Positions 16,595-24,998 of a stretch of 64,000 bases of DNA are shown in pieces. Within the stretch, counting starts at the first letter, position 1. Each line of letters opens with the position of its first letter. A program made the position numbers and the translations under genes. Source of the stretch: an uncultured Oscillospiraceae bacterium (GTDB lineage Bacteria > Bacillota > Clostridia > Oscillospirales > Oscillospiraceae); the NCBI GenBank assembly GCA_910587255.1, contig CAJUKT010000096.1, positions 1-64,000 of the forward strand. Direction: 5' to 3'. Below the pieces are notes generated by a model. That model was not told the DNA's origin. It was given only the letters and a program-made list of their open reading frames with translations, and ran no database searches.

Positions 16595-17977
16595 TCACTT
16601 GCTCAGTGCGTTCACATAATCCTTGAACGCCTTGCCCCGCTCCTCAAAATTCTTGAAGCGGTCAAAGGATGCGCTGGCCGGAGATAGAAGTACTACGTCT
16701 CCCGGCATGGCTAACTCCCTAGCCCGTTCCACCGCCTGCTTCAAATCGGCGCAGTTGGATATCTCCAGCCTGCCCTCCTCATAACCGGGGGCCGCCAACG
16801 CGGCGGCCTTGATCTTTTCAGCGGTATCACCCGTTAAGACAAGTGCCTTTACACTTCTTACAATCTCTGGCCCCAGCGCATCATAGGGAATATGCTTGTC
16901 ATAGCCCCCTGCGATCAGAATCACCCGCTGGTCAAAGCTGCGCAGCCCCGCGATGGTACGGCTTGGGCTGGAGGCAATGGAGTCGTTATAATACCGCACA
17001 CCGTCCAACTCCCGTACCAGCTCAATGCGGTGCTCCACACCGCCAAAAACACGGGCGAAGTCCCGTATTACCTCATCGGGTACCAACCCATCTACCGCTG
17101 CGATGGCCGCCATATAGTTTTCCAGATTGTGCAGGCCGGGCAAAAGGATATCGTCTGCGGTCAATACGGGACGGCCACCGCATATCACCGTTTTCTCCCT
17201 CAGATAGACCCCACCCTCCACCGGCTTTTTCCGGCTGAATAGGGTCACCGAACCCCGTGCCTGCTTGGCAAATCCGGCGGTGAGGTCGTTATCCGCATTA
17301 AGCACCAGCCGGTCACAGGCGTCCTGATAGGCAAATATGTTTCGTTTTGCCTCCACATACTCGTCCATGTCCTTGTGTACATCCAGATGGTTGGGGGCCA
17401 GATTGGTCACCACCGCGATGCCGGGGCTCTGCCGGACGGTCATCAATTGGAAAGAAGACAGCTCCAGCACCACCATGTCGTCCGGGCGGATGTCGTCCAC
17501 CTGGCACAAGAGAGGATGCCCTATGTTCCCCCCCACAAAGGTGCGGTAGCCCGCCGCCTTGAGCAGCCCAGCGATGATGGTGGTGGTGGTGGTTTTTCCG
17601 TCAGAGCCAGTCACCGCGATGATCCGGCAAGGACACAGCTCTAAAAATGCCTCCATCTCCGAAGTGAGCTTCGCCCCTTCCGCCACCGCCCGGGCAATCT
17701 GGGGCACGTCGGGCCGAAGCCCCGGTGTGCGGAAGATGATATCGGCTCCCCCCAGACGCTCCAGGTAGTCCGGGCCGAGAACGGCGCTCATGCCCCGGCG
17801 CTCCAGCGTCTCCACAAGGCCGTTAAACTCCTCCCTCCGCCGCTTGTCACACACCATAACCGCCACGCCCGCGTCCAGCAGCCCCTCTACCAACGGCTTG
17901 TTGGACACGCCCAGGCCGATCACCGCCACACGTTTCCCTTTTAACGAGTTAAAATATTCCTTCAGTATTGAGTCCAT
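16595..17977 (-). CDS. murD: UDP-N-acetylmuramoyl-L-alanine--D-glutamate ligase
   Basis: MurD adds D-glutamate to UDP-MurNAc-L-Ala in peptidoglycan precursor synthesis in the cytoplasm. The 460-residue protein has the N-terminal UDP-binding Rossmann domain (RVAVIGLGVSNKPLV), the ATP loop GSDGKTTT at 124-131, the Mur central motif NLAPNHLDVHKDMDEY and the C-terminal ligase domain (GGVEHRIELV, YNDSIASSPS). The ATG at 17977 has GGAGG 11 bases upstream; the frame extends further without a site. It is the first gene of the operon, with its own promoter. Confidence 0.96.
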   Translation of the reverse strand: MDSILKEYFNSLKGKRVAVIGLGVSNKPLVEGLLDAGVAVMVCDKRRREEFNGLVETLERRGMSAVLGPDYLERLGGADIIFRTPGLRPDVPQIARAVAEGAKLTSEMEAFLELCPCRIIAVTGSDGKTTTTTIIAGLLKAAGYRTFVGGNIGHPLLCQVDDIRPDDMVVLELSSFQLMTVRQSPGIAVVTNLAPNHLDVHKDMDEYVEAKRNIFAYQDACDRLVLNADNDLTAGFAKQARGSVTLFSRKKPVEGGVYLREKTVICGGRPVLTADDILLPGLHNLENYMAAIAAVDGLVPDEVIRDFARVFGGVEHRIELVRELDGVRYYNDSIASSPSRTIAGLRSFDQRVILIAGGYDKHIPYDALGPEIVRSVKALVLTGDTAEKIKAAALAAPGYEEGRLEISNCADLKQAVERARELAMPGDVVLLSPASASFDRFKNFEERGKAFKDYVNALSK

Positions 17978-18044
17978 TGACAACCGCACCTCCCAAATCA
18001 CAGTCCTCAGAGCCGGGCCAATTCCACAAATTTATATAGTTGCT

Positions 18045-18073
18045 ATTATACCCCATCCTAATCCATTTGACAA
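18045..18073 (-). promoter_or_regulatory. Promoter of the murD operon
   Basis: Minus strand: TTGTCA (18068-18073), 17-base spacer, perfect TATAAT (18045-18050). The -35 box shares five bases with the -35 box of the rnpB promoter on the other strand. Confidence 0.8.
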
Positions 18074-18095
18074 TCACCTAAAAATGAAGTAAAAT
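18067..18095 (+). promoter_or_regulatory. Promoter of rnpB
   Basis: Plus strand: perfect TTGACA (18067-18072), 17-base spacer, TAAAAT (18090-18095). The expected start falls at about 18102, matching the predicted 5-prime end of the RNA. Confidence 0.85.
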
Positions 18096-18102
18096 CAAAA
18101 TC

Positions 18103-18456
18103 GCAAGTAAGCTGGACAGCCGCGCGGCCAGGCCGAAAGGCCGTCCGTGAGGAAAGTCCGGGCTCCGCAGGGCAGGGATAACGGGTAACACCCGCCGGGG
18201 GCGACCCCAGGAAAAGTGCAACAGAAATAGACCGCCAGCAGGCTTCGTCCTGCCGGTAAGGATGGAAAGGTGAGGTAAGAGCTCACCCAATGGCGTGTCA
18301 AGCGCCCATTGCTGTAAACTCTATTCGGAGCAACGCCGTGGGAACACAAAAGGCCGGCCCGGCCGTGTTCAGGAGGCGGCTTGAGCGTACCGGTAACGGT
18401 GCGCCTAGATAGATGGCTGTCTTAAATGACAGAACCCGGCTTACAGGCTTACTTGC
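18103..18456 (+). ncRNA. rnpB: RNase P RNA, bacterial class A-like
   Basis: The catalytic RNA that matures tRNA 5-prime ends. The ends pair as P1 (GCAAGTAAGC at the start with GCTTACTTGC at the end). Universal blocks are present: GAGGAAAGTCCGGGCTC near the start, ACAGAAATAGACCGCC in the middle, and GACAGAACCCGGCTTA at the end. Length of about 354 bases fits type A. It has its own promoter and is followed by a hairpin terminator. Confidence 0.95.
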
Positions 18457-18463
18457 ACCAAAA

Positions 18464-18491
18464 GGGGTCCCCAGGTCCACCCGGGGGCCCC
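18464..18491 (+). terminator. Terminator of rnpB
   Basis: GGGGTCCCC pairs with GGGGGCCCC (one G-U) over a 10-base loop, then TTCC. The stem is very stable but the T-tract is short. Confidence 0.65.
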
Positions 18492-18585
18492 TTCCGTTGA
18501 GAATGCCGGACCAGGCGGCTGACCTGCAAGCGATGTGCAATGACAGCGGCGCAGACGCGTCGGAGAGAAAGAGAGGGCTCTTCCT

Positions 18586-19725
18586 ATGACCACGATCTAT
18601 CTGATCCGCCACGGCCAGGCGGAGGGCAATTATTACCGCCGCTGTCACAGCTGGCACAACGGCCTGCTCACCCAAAAGGGCCGGGCGCAGCTCCAGCTGC
18701 TGGAGCGCCGGTTTGAGAACATTCATATTGACGCCGTGTATTCCAGTGACCTCTACCGGGCCATGTCCACCGCCGGCGCAATTTACCGCCCTCGAGGCCT
18801 TCCCCTGCGGGTAGATCCAGACCTGCGGGAAATCGGGGCGGGAGTCTGGGAAGATCTTCCCTGGGGCCAGCTGCTCCATGACCACCGGGAAAGCCTTGCC
18901 TCCTTCCTGACCTGCGATCCCGACTGGCACATCGAGGGCGGTGAGCGCTTTGCCCAGGTCCAAGATCGTATCCAATGCGCTGTGGCGCGCATCGCCGCCG
19001 CCCACCCAAGCCAGACAGTGGCCGTTGTGTCCCACGGATGCGCCATCCGGGCCGGCCTGTCCGCCTGGCTGGGTATGTCGGTTGATGGAATCGGCCAGAT
19101 TCCCCTCTCAGATAATACCGGCGTGGCCAAGCTGGAGGCGGAACACGATCAAATCAAAGTGGTCTATTATAACGATAACAGCCACCTGGGCGCTTTAGCC
19201 TCCCCCATCCGCGCCCCAGGCCGTGACTATGCCCTGTCCGGCATAGAGGCGAACGCCCTGTATTTCCGACCGCTTTCCCTATCCCAGGACAGCGCTTCCT
19301 ATCTGTCCGCCTGGGAGGAGAGCTGGCAAACCGAGTTCGGTACTATGAACGGCTTTGATGCTCCCGCCCTGTCGGCGCAGGCGCAGAAAGATGCCGGACA
19401 ATGCCCGAAACATGTGCTTTATGCCCTGCTGAACCATACGTCAGTGGGCATTCTACATACAAATTTGCAGCGGGATGCCCAGCAGGGAATCGGTTGGATC
19501 CGTTTTCTCTACATGGCCCCGGAGTTCCGTGGAAAGGGTCTATCTGTCCAGCTGCTGGGCCAGGCAGTATCTGCCGGACGCGCCGCGGGCCTTCGGTATT
19601 TACGGGTCTGCTGTCCACAGGGCAGCCAGGCGGGCAGAGCCTACTGCCTCGCCCATGGATTTCATCCCATATATAGCGGGCAGGGCTTGGATGTTCTGGA
19701 AAAATACATTGGGCTTGAGCTATAG
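18586..19725 (+). CDS. Fusion of histidine phosphatase and GNAT acetyltransferase
   Basis: A 379-residue two-domain protein. Residues 1-200 are a histidine-phosphatase (phosphoglycerate-mutase-like) domain with the RHG motif in YLIRHGQAEGN, an Arg in SSDLYRAMSTA and the second His in VVSHGCAIR. Residues about 235-379 form a GNAT domain, with the acetyl-CoA loop in LYMAPEFRGKGLSVQLL and a GFHPIYSG tail strand. Both active sites look intact. The two activities in one chain suggest action on a small metabolite that is both phosphorylated and aminated, but the substrate is unknown. Confidence 0.85.
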   Translation: MTTIYLIRHGQAEGNYYRRCHSWHNGLLTQKGRAQLQLLERRFENIHIDAVYSSDLYRAMSTAGAIYRPRGLPLRVDPDLREIGAGVWEDLPWGQLLHDHRESLASFLTCDPDWHIEGGERFAQVQDRIQCAVARIAAAHPSQTVAVVSHGCAIRAGLSAWLGMSVDGIGQIPLSDNTGVAKLEAEHDQIKVVYYNDNSHLGALASPIRAPGRDYALSGIEANALYFRPLSLSQDSASYLSAWEESWQTEFGTMNGFDAPALSAQAQKDAGQCPKHVLYALLNHTSVGILHTNLQRDAQQGIGWIRFLYMAPEFRGKGLSVQLLGQAVSAGRAAGLRYLRVCCPQGSQAGRAYCLAHGFHPIYSGQGLDVLEKYIGLEL

Positions 19726-19797
19726 CAGCGTATTTATACTGATTTCAACAAATACAGACGCAGGGCGGCCAGGTTTTCCCAGCCGCCCTGCTTCATT

Positions 19798-19830
19798 GTC
19801 AGTGCATGGCCCGGGTCAGTGCATGGCCCG
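19798..19830. repeat. 17-base tandem duplication at the end of the lipoprotein gene
   Basis: GTCAGTGCATGGCCCG occurs at 19798-19813 and again at 19815-19830. It covers the last codons and stop of the minus-strand gene at 19816, so the second copy lies just past the stop. Confidence 0.8.
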
Positions 19831-20250
19831 GCCAATATCGTTGGCCGCATTACCAATGGCATTTCCCGCGTCCCGGACCACATTGCCCGCGCCTCGGGTC
19901 AGGTCACCCGCAGCGTCACCGATGTCGTCCACCACGTTCCCTGCCCGGGACCGGCTTCGGCCTGAACCGCTGTCGTCCACGCCGCCAGCTCCGCCGCCTT
20001 CGGCGGCGTCATTATCAATACCGGGGCTGTTGTCCATTCCGCCGCCTACACCCGCGCTGGGGCCGTCGCCGATCAGACCATCGCTGTTATAAGCATTGCT
20101 GTCAATATCCGGGCTGACGTAACCGTCCCTGTCGGTGCCCACGCTGTTGGTAGGCGGCACCGGATCGGAGCTAGTTTCTTCCCGGTTGGCGGAACAGCCA
20201 GTGAACACCAAGGCCAGCACAGCGGCCAAAGCAAAATACTTCACCTTCAT
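19816..20250 (-). CDS. Small lipoprotein with amphipathic Asn/Gly/Asp repeats (144 aa)
   Basis: A lipobox FTGC at residues 16-19 follows a short signal, so the protein is probably attached to the outer face of the membrane. The mature part is Gly/Asp/Asn-rich and disordered up to about residue 100. It ends in repeated helical units (NVVDDIGDAAGDLTRGAGNV, NVVRDAGNAIGNAANDIG), similar in style to small lipoproteins with Ala/Gly/Asn helices. No enzyme motif is present. It is monocistronic. Confidence 0.7.
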   Translation of the reverse strand: MKVKYFALAAVLALVFTGCSANREETSSDPVPPTNSVGTDRDGYVSPDIDSNAYNSDGLIGDGPSAGVGGGMDNSPGIDNDAAEGGGAGGVDDSGSGRSRSRAGNVVDDIGDAAGDLTRGAGNVVRDAGNAIGNAANDIGRAMH

Positions 20251-20346
20251 TTTTCATGCCTCCTGCTTTTTCTTCTTGTCCCCGCAACTCATTATGTGTC
20301 GGTTGCGTCCTTTCCAAGCAGGTATTTTTTGTTTTTAAACAGCGGT

Positions 20347-20376
20347 CTGCTGTGGATAAAAGCTCCCCCACAGCAG
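20347..20376 (-). terminator. Possible terminator of hprK
   Basis: CTGCTGTGG and CCACAGCAG form a 9-bp perfect stem 94 bases past the hprK stop. A loose T-rich stretch follows on the minus strand. Confidence 0.4.
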
Positions 20377-20469
20377 AAAAATGCTGTAAGCATGAGAAAA
20401 ACAGACACTTCTTCCTTGCATGTTCTCCCCCAAGTCCACACACATCGTACTTTATATCAGCAGCCCCGG

Positions 20470-21432
20470 TCACTGAGGGTTGAGCTCCAAATACTTCTGA
20501 TCAATATGGCTGTCCACCTGCATGGCCAGTTCCAATGCGTCGTTACACCCCATCTTTTTGTTTCGGTTGTTCATGGCAGCCACCTCGATGACCACGGCCA
20601 GGTTCCGCCCCGGCCGTACTGGAATGGTAAGGGAAGGGATGCGCACATCCAGCAAGGTGGTAAAGTGCTCATCCGCCCCCAGCCGGTCATACAGCTTGCC
20701 GTCCTGCCAATTCTCCATCTCAATAACCATATCAATGGAGCTGTCGAATTTGACGGCGGACATACCGAACAGACGCCGCACGTCTACCACCCCAATGCCC
20801 CGCAGCTCAATATAATAGCGGATCAGCTCAGGCGCGGTGCCGATCAGGCCCCCGCTGGGATTACGGCGGATCTCAATGGCGTCGTCGGCAATGAGACGGT
20901 GGCCTCGTTTTACCAGCTCAATGGCGGTCTCGCTCTTGCCGATGCCCGATTCCCCCGCCAGCATAACCCCCTCGCCGTACACCTCCACCAGAACACCGTG
21001 GCGGGTAATGGTGGGAGAAAGGGCTGTGCGCAGGTAGGCAATCATGGTGCTCATAATGCTGGATGTATTTTCCTGGGTGCTGAGGATGGCCTGGTCGTGC
21101 TTTTTTGCCATTTCCATGCACTCCGAATAAGGTTTCAATCCTCTGGCAAAGATTACCGCCGGAGTGTGGTAGGAAAACAGGGTATCGAACACCGCCGCCC
21201 GCTTTTCCGGGGAGATGCCCTCCAGGTAAGAGATCTCCACCAGGCCCAGCAGCTGCATCCGCTCCCGGTCAAAGTAGTCAAAGAATCCGCTGAGCTGAAG
21301 GCCGGGCCGGTTCACGTCGTCAATGGTAATGAGCTTATCCCGATAGCCCTCAGGCCCGTATAGAACATTCAAATGAAAATTGTCAATAATGGTTCCCAGT
21401 TTAATGCCGGTCTTACTTGCCACGTTGGTCAC
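20470..21432 (-). CDS. hprK: HPr kinase/phosphorylase
   Basis: HprK phosphorylates and dephosphorylates Ser46 of HPr, the switch for carbon catabolite control in Firmicutes. The 320-residue protein has the N-terminal domain (RPGLQLSGFFDYF), the P-loop GESGIGKS at 160-167, the family signature LIADDAIEIRR, and the EIRGI-type LRGIGVVDVRRLFG segment. No phosphotransferase genes are nearby. It stands alone, divergent from rpmB. Confidence 0.96.
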   Translation of the reverse strand: MTNVASKTGIKLGTIIDNFHLNVLYGPEGYRDKLITIDDVNRPGLQLSGFFDYFDRERMQLLGLVEISYLEGISPEKRAAVFDTLFSYHTPAVIFARGLKPYSECMEMAKKHDQAILSTQENTSSIMSTMIAYLRTALSPTITRHGVLVEVYGEGVMLAGESGIGKSETAIELVKRGHRLIADDAIEIRRNPSGGLIGTAPELIRYYIELRGIGVVDVRRLFGMSAVKFDSSIDMVIEMENWQDGKLYDRLGADEHFTTLLDVRIPSLTIPVRPGRNLAVVIEVAAMNNRNKKMGCNDALELAMQVDSHIDQKYLELNPQ

Positions 21433-21590
21433 TCTCCCTTTTGCAGTATGTTCCCCATTATCTTACCACATTCTATTCCCGAAAAAAATAGCAAATCCAT
21501 CAAATTCGCACTTGATTTTTTTCCCTCTCTATGGTAGCATAATGTAGTTATCGTTTGAACAAATCCCAACCAGCAAGGAGGTTAGTCAAT

Positions 21591-21779
21591 ATGGCCAAAT
21601 GCGAGTTTTGCGGCAAAGGCGTGAACTTCGGCATTCAGGTGTCCCACTCCCACCGCCGTTCCAACCGTCCCTGGAAACCCAACGTCAAGCGCGTCAAGGC
21701 TGTGGTGGACGGCGCGCCCAAGCACGTCTATGTGTGCACCCGCTGCCTCCGCTCCGGCAAGGTCACCCGCGCTGTTTGA
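21591..21779 (+). CDS. rpmB: 50S ribosomal protein L28
   Basis: This 62-residue protein has the family core MAKCEFCGKG...QVSHSHRRSNRPWKPNVKRVK. Cys pairs CEFCG and CTRC suggest the zinc-binding form. The ATG at 21591 has AAGGAGG nine bases upstream; an earlier in-frame ATG at 21555 lacks one. A -35-like TTGATT and -10-like TAGCAT (21512-21540) lie ahead. It is monocistronic with a strong terminator. Confidence 0.96.
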   Translation: MAKCEFCGKGVNFGIQVSHSHRRSNRPWKPNVKRVKAVVDGAPKHVYVCTRCLRSGKVTRAV

Positions 21780-21796
21780 TTCCATAGGGAAAGTAA

Positions 21797-21837
21797 ACTG
21801 GGGCCCCGCGCAACGCGCGGGGCCCCAGTTTTTTTAT
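21797..21837. terminator. Bidirectional terminator between rpmB and plsY
   Basis: ACTGGGGCCCCGCGC pairs with GCGCGGGGCCCCAGT over two bases. Plus strand has TTTTTTTATT after it; minus strand has TTTACTTT, so it serves both converging genes. Confidence 0.95.
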
Positions 21838-22637
21838 TACTTATCCGTTGTCTTACGCTTTATATCTGTCTCAGGATCAGATCCGCTTTCCTCCGCTGCA
21901 GGAACAGCCTCACCGAAGCTCTCCCCTGCTGAAGACAGCTTGGACCGGCTTCCCTTGTGTAAAACAAACTTAGACTCCGTCCCCTTTACAATGCGCACCA
22001 TATTTCCCCGATGCTTCCACAGCAGCAGGCCCCCCATTACGACGGCCAGCAAAATGATAAGCGGATCCCGGTACACCAACCCAGACACGATGGGAAATGA
22101 AAATCCCGCCCAACATGATCCCAGGGAAACGTACTTCGTAGCCACGGCCAGAACAATGAAGCCAACCCATACCACCAGAGGGACCAACCAGCTCTGATAA
22201 GCGCCTTCACCGCCAATACCGATCATGATGGCTATGGCGCCGCCGGAGAGAACCCCCTTCCCTCCTCTGAACTGGAAGGTACAGGGGAACATATGCCCCA
22301 GAATACAAAACGCGCCCCCCCAGTATTTAGACAAAGTAATCAATTCCGGCGAAATATGCCCGGCGATAAACATGGCGAACATCACCGCCACCACAGCCTT
22401 TACCACATCGCTCAGGATAACCACCGCCGTCAACGGACCGCCAAACACGCGGTAAAAATTGGTCAGACCCGCATTGCCGCTGCCGTGATCTCGAATATCG
22501 TCCCGCAAAATATACCGGGAAACCACTACGGCACCATTAAAGCAGCCCAGAAAATAGGCCACAACGGCCACACCCACAGCCGCCACCGCCAGCCAGCCGG
22601 GGCTGACGCTTGCCGCTTCCAGCATACGAGAATTCAT
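21837..22637 (-). CDS. plsY: Glycerol-3-phosphate acyltransferase PlsY
   Basis: PlsY uses acyl-phosphate to acylate glycerol-3-phosphate, the first step of phospholipid synthesis at the membrane. The 266-residue protein has several membrane helices. Family motifs are DHGSGNAGLTNFYR (GSGNAG), the RGGKGV loop in FRGGKGVLSGG, and HRGNMVRIVKGTES near the end. The C-terminal 40 residues after that are a charged extension (SKLSSAGESFGEAVPAAEES) longer than in most homologues. It follows der by three bases. Confidence 0.95.
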   Translation of the reverse strand: MNSRMLEAASVSPGWLAVAAVGVAVVAYFLGCFNGAVVVSRYILRDDIRDHGSGNAGLTNFYRVFGGPLTAVVILSDVVKAVVAVMFAMFIAGHISPELITLSKYWGGAFCILGHMFPCTFQFRGGKGVLSGGAIAIMIGIGGEGAYQSWLVPLVVWVGFIVLAVATKYVSLGSCWAGFSFPIVSGLVYRDPLIILLAVVMGGLLLWKHRGNMVRIVKGTESKFVLHKGSRSKLSSAGESFGEAVPAAEESGSDPETDIKRKTTDK

Positions 22638-22640
22638 GGA

Positions 22641-23969
22641 TCAGTCCTCCTTATCGCCCTTTTGTCGGATCGTTATGCGCACTGGAGTCCCCGTCAGGCC
22701 AAAGGTGCCCCTAATCTGATTTTCCAGGTAGCGCTGGTAAGAAAAGTGGAACAGCTTAGCGTCATTGCAGAAAATGACAAAGTGAGGGGGCTTGACCCCA
22801 ATCTGGGTCATATAGTAAATCTTAAGCCTCTTTCCCTTGTCTGTGGGAGGCTGAACCCTAGCCTGGGCATCGCTCAGCACCTGGTTAAGCACCCCGGTGG
22901 GAATCCGCATGGCGGCCTGGTTGACAACATTGTCAATCAGCGTGAACAGCCGATCCACCCGCTGGCCGGTAAGGGCGGAGATAAACAGAACCGGGGCGTA
23001 GGTCATGTAGCTCAGATCCCGCCGTACATCCTCTTCCATGCGCTGCATGGTTTTGCCGTCCTTCTCAATGACATCCCACTTATTCACCACGATGACACAG
23101 GCCTTGCCCGCCTCATGGGCCAGCCCGGCCACCTTGGTATCCTGCTCGGTGACACCCTCCTGCGCGTCAATCATAATGACGCATACATCGCTGCGCTCAA
23201 TGGCCATGGTGGCCCGCAGGACGGAGAACTTCTCCACCCGGTCATCCACCCTGGACTTCTTGCGCATACCCGCCGTGTCAATGATGAGATATTTCTGCCC
23301 CTCCTTTTCCAGATAACTATCCACCGCATCCCGGGTGGTGCCCGCCACATCGGACACAATCACCCGCTCCTGGCCTAAAATGCGGTTTACCAAGGAGGAC
23401 TTGCCCACGTTGGGCTTGCCGATGATGGCCACCTTTATCACATCGTCCGTTTCCTCCTCCTGATCCTCCGGCGGGAAAAATTCGAAACAGGCGTCCAGCA
23501 AATCGCCGGTGCCATGGCCGTGGACGGCGGAGACCGGGTAGGGATCCCCCAATCCCAGGTTGTAAAATTCATACATATCCGGGTCAGTGTGGCCGGTGGA
23601 ATCCATTTTGTTAACCGCCAGCACCACCGGCTTTTTTGAGCGCTGGAGCATCCCGGCCACATCCTGATCGGCGGCGGTCATGCCGGTTCGGATATCGCAA
23701 ACAAAAACAATGACAGTGGCGGAGGCGATGGCTATCTCCGCCTGCTCCCGCATAAAGGACAAAATCTGGTCGTCGTTGCCCGGCTCTATGCCGCCGGTAT
23801 CCACCAAATCAAAGGTGCGTCCCCGCCACTCCGCCTGGGCATACAGCCGGTCCCGGGTAACGCCGGGGGTATCCTCCACAATAGACAGCCGTTTGCCCGT
23901 GAGCTTATTAAACAACATGGATTTGCCCACGTTGGGGCGGCCTACAATAGCCACCAAAGGCTTTGCCAT
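22641..23969 (-). CDS. der: Ribosome-assembly GTPase Der (EngA)
   Basis: Der is essential for 50S ribosome maturation. The 442-residue protein has two tandem GTPase domains with P-loops GRPNVGKS (10-17) and GKPNVGKS (184-191), switch motifs DTPGVTR and DTAGMRK, NKMD and NKWD specificity motifs, and the C-terminal KH-like domain (YYMTQIGVKPPHFVIFCN). It is transcribed with plsY from a near-consensus promoter. Confidence 0.97.
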   Translation of the reverse strand: MAKPLVAIVGRPNVGKSMLFNKLTGKRLSIVEDTPGVTRDRLYAQAEWRGRTFDLVDTGGIEPGNDDQILSFMREQAEIAIASATVIVFVCDIRTGMTAADQDVAGMLQRSKKPVVLAVNKMDSTGHTDPDMYEFYNLGLGDPYPVSAVHGHGTGDLLDACFEFFPPEDQEEETDDVIKVAIIGKPNVGKSSLVNRILGQERVIVSDVAGTTRDAVDSYLEKEGQKYLIIDTAGMRKKSRVDDRVEKFSVLRATMAIERSDVCVIMIDAQEGVTEQDTKVAGLAHEAGKACVIVVNKWDVIEKDGKTMQRMEEDVRRDLSYMTYAPVLFISALTGQRVDRLFTLIDNVVNQAAMRIPTGVLNQVLSDAQARVQPPTDKGKRLKIYYMTQIGVKPPHFVIFCNDAKLFHFSYQRYLENQIRGTFGLTGTPVRITIRQKGDKED

Positions 23970-24048
23970 GGAATATCCCTCCTAACAATAAGCAGCCTCT
24001 ATCAGCGCTGGAAGCCCGGCAGACAGAGCCCCGGGCAATATTTCACAC

Positions 24049-24077
24049 ATTATAAGGTAGTATACCAAATCTGCCAA
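24049..24077 (-). promoter_or_regulatory. Promoter of der-plsY
   Basis: Minus strand: TTGGCA (24072-24077), 17-base spacer, perfect TATAAT (24049-24054). The leader to the der start is about 75 bases. Confidence 0.75.
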
Positions 24078-24120
24078 AAAAAAGATAGGGGAAAAAGATA
24101 AAAATTTTGAGGAGAATGCG

Positions 24121-24150
24121 ACAAAAAAGCTGCCGGATCAGCGGCAGCTT
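24121..24150 (-). terminator. Terminator of rpmF
   Basis: AAGCTGCCG pairs with CGGCAGCTT over six bases; the minus strand continues with TTTTTTGT. Confidence 0.92.
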
Positions 24151-24161
24151 TTTTCGTTTAT

Positions 24162-24344
24162 TTACTTCTCGGCAGGAGCGACCTCACGGCCATTGTAGCT
24201 CATACAGCTTTTGCACACGCGATGGGGCAGGGTGACGGTACCGCACTTGGGACAGGTGTTGATACCGGGAGTCTCCAGCTTCCACACGGAGCTGCGGCGC
24301 TTGTTCCTGCGCTGCTTGGATACTTTACTCTTCGGGACGGCCAT
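24162..24344 (-). CDS. rpmF: 50S ribosomal protein L32
   Basis: A 60-residue protein with the L32 start MAVPKSKVSKQRRNKRRS and a four-Cys zinc ribbon (CPKCG and CKSC). It follows the YceD gene, the usual order in bacteria, and is closed by a strong terminator. Confidence 0.97.
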   Translation of the reverse strand: MAVPKSKVSKQRRNKRRSSVWKLETPGINTCPKCGTVTLPHRVCKSCMSYNGREVAPAEK

Positions 24345-24386
24345 TTTGACACCTCCTTATTTGGTCAATGTCCGCGGACATTAGGA

Positions 24387-24899
24387 CTACTGCTCTGGCT
24401 CCTCTGGCTCCAACAGCTGGGCCAGCATGGCCAGCCTCGGGTCAGTTTCCCGTTTGCAGCGGCACCTCTCCACATTTAAGTCCACGCCGCAGCCGGTACA
24501 AAGTCCCTTGCAATCCTGGGAACAGAGGTTTTTTGTGTCCATTTCGAGGAGGAATACCTCCTGCATCAGCTCGTCCAGCTCCAGCTCGCCCTCCCGGTTC
24601 AGCTCCACGATGTCATCGCTCTCCCCGTTGGCCAGCTCGAACGCCAGCAGGGTCTCGTACTCCACCGTCTTATCCCGCTGAAAAGGCTTGGCACACCGAT
24701 CACAAACGAGGGACAGCATCGTGTCCATCCGGGCCTTCAGCTCTAGAGCGCCAGCACGGTTTCGTACTTGCCCCTCCACATGGACGGGGCAGGCAAAGGG
24801 CCTGATCCCATTCCAATCCAGGTTGAACAAATCCATATCCAGGACAAAGGGCAGTACTCCGCCCGGCTGTTGGGCTAAGGGCTTTAAATCCAGTTTCAT
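24387..24899 (-). CDS. YceD/DUF177 family protein
   Basis: A 170-residue member of the DUF177 family, which is linked to rRNA precursor processing and almost always precedes rpmF. Visible features: the central Cys pair LVCDRCAKPFQ, the acidic stretch ELELDELMQEVFLLEMDTKN, and the second Cys cluster CSQDCKGLCTGCG with four Cys. Together these probably bind zinc. The role in 23S rRNA homeostasis is known for plant and E. coli relatives only. Confidence 0.92.
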   Translation of the reverse strand: MKLDLKPLAQQPGGVLPFVLDMDLFNLDWNGIRPFACPVHVEGQVRNRAGALELKARMDTMLSLVCDRCAKPFQRDKTVEYETLLAFELANGESDDIVELNREGELELDELMQEVFLLEMDTKNLCSQDCKGLCTGCGVDLNVERCRCKRETDPRLAMLAQLLEPEEPEQ

Positions 24900-24928
24900 G
24901 GCACACCTCGCATAATGGCACGACTGGT

Positions 24929-24957
24929 ATTATACTAGACCTGGCCGGAAATGTCAA
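24929..24957 (-). promoter_or_regulatory. Consensus promoter of yceD-rpmF
   Basis: Minus strand: perfect TTGACA (24952-24957), 17-base spacer, perfect TATAAT (24929-24934), one of the strongest promoters in the window, fitting a ribosomal gene. Confidence 0.92.
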
Positions 24958-24998
24958 ACATTTTCCGCAATATTTTGTGGTTTTTTTAAGAAATAGAG

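Noticed and set aside
20296..21363. A 355-codon plus-strand frame
   Set aside because: It is antisense to hprK, rich in His, Pro and Gln as expected for a shadow frame.
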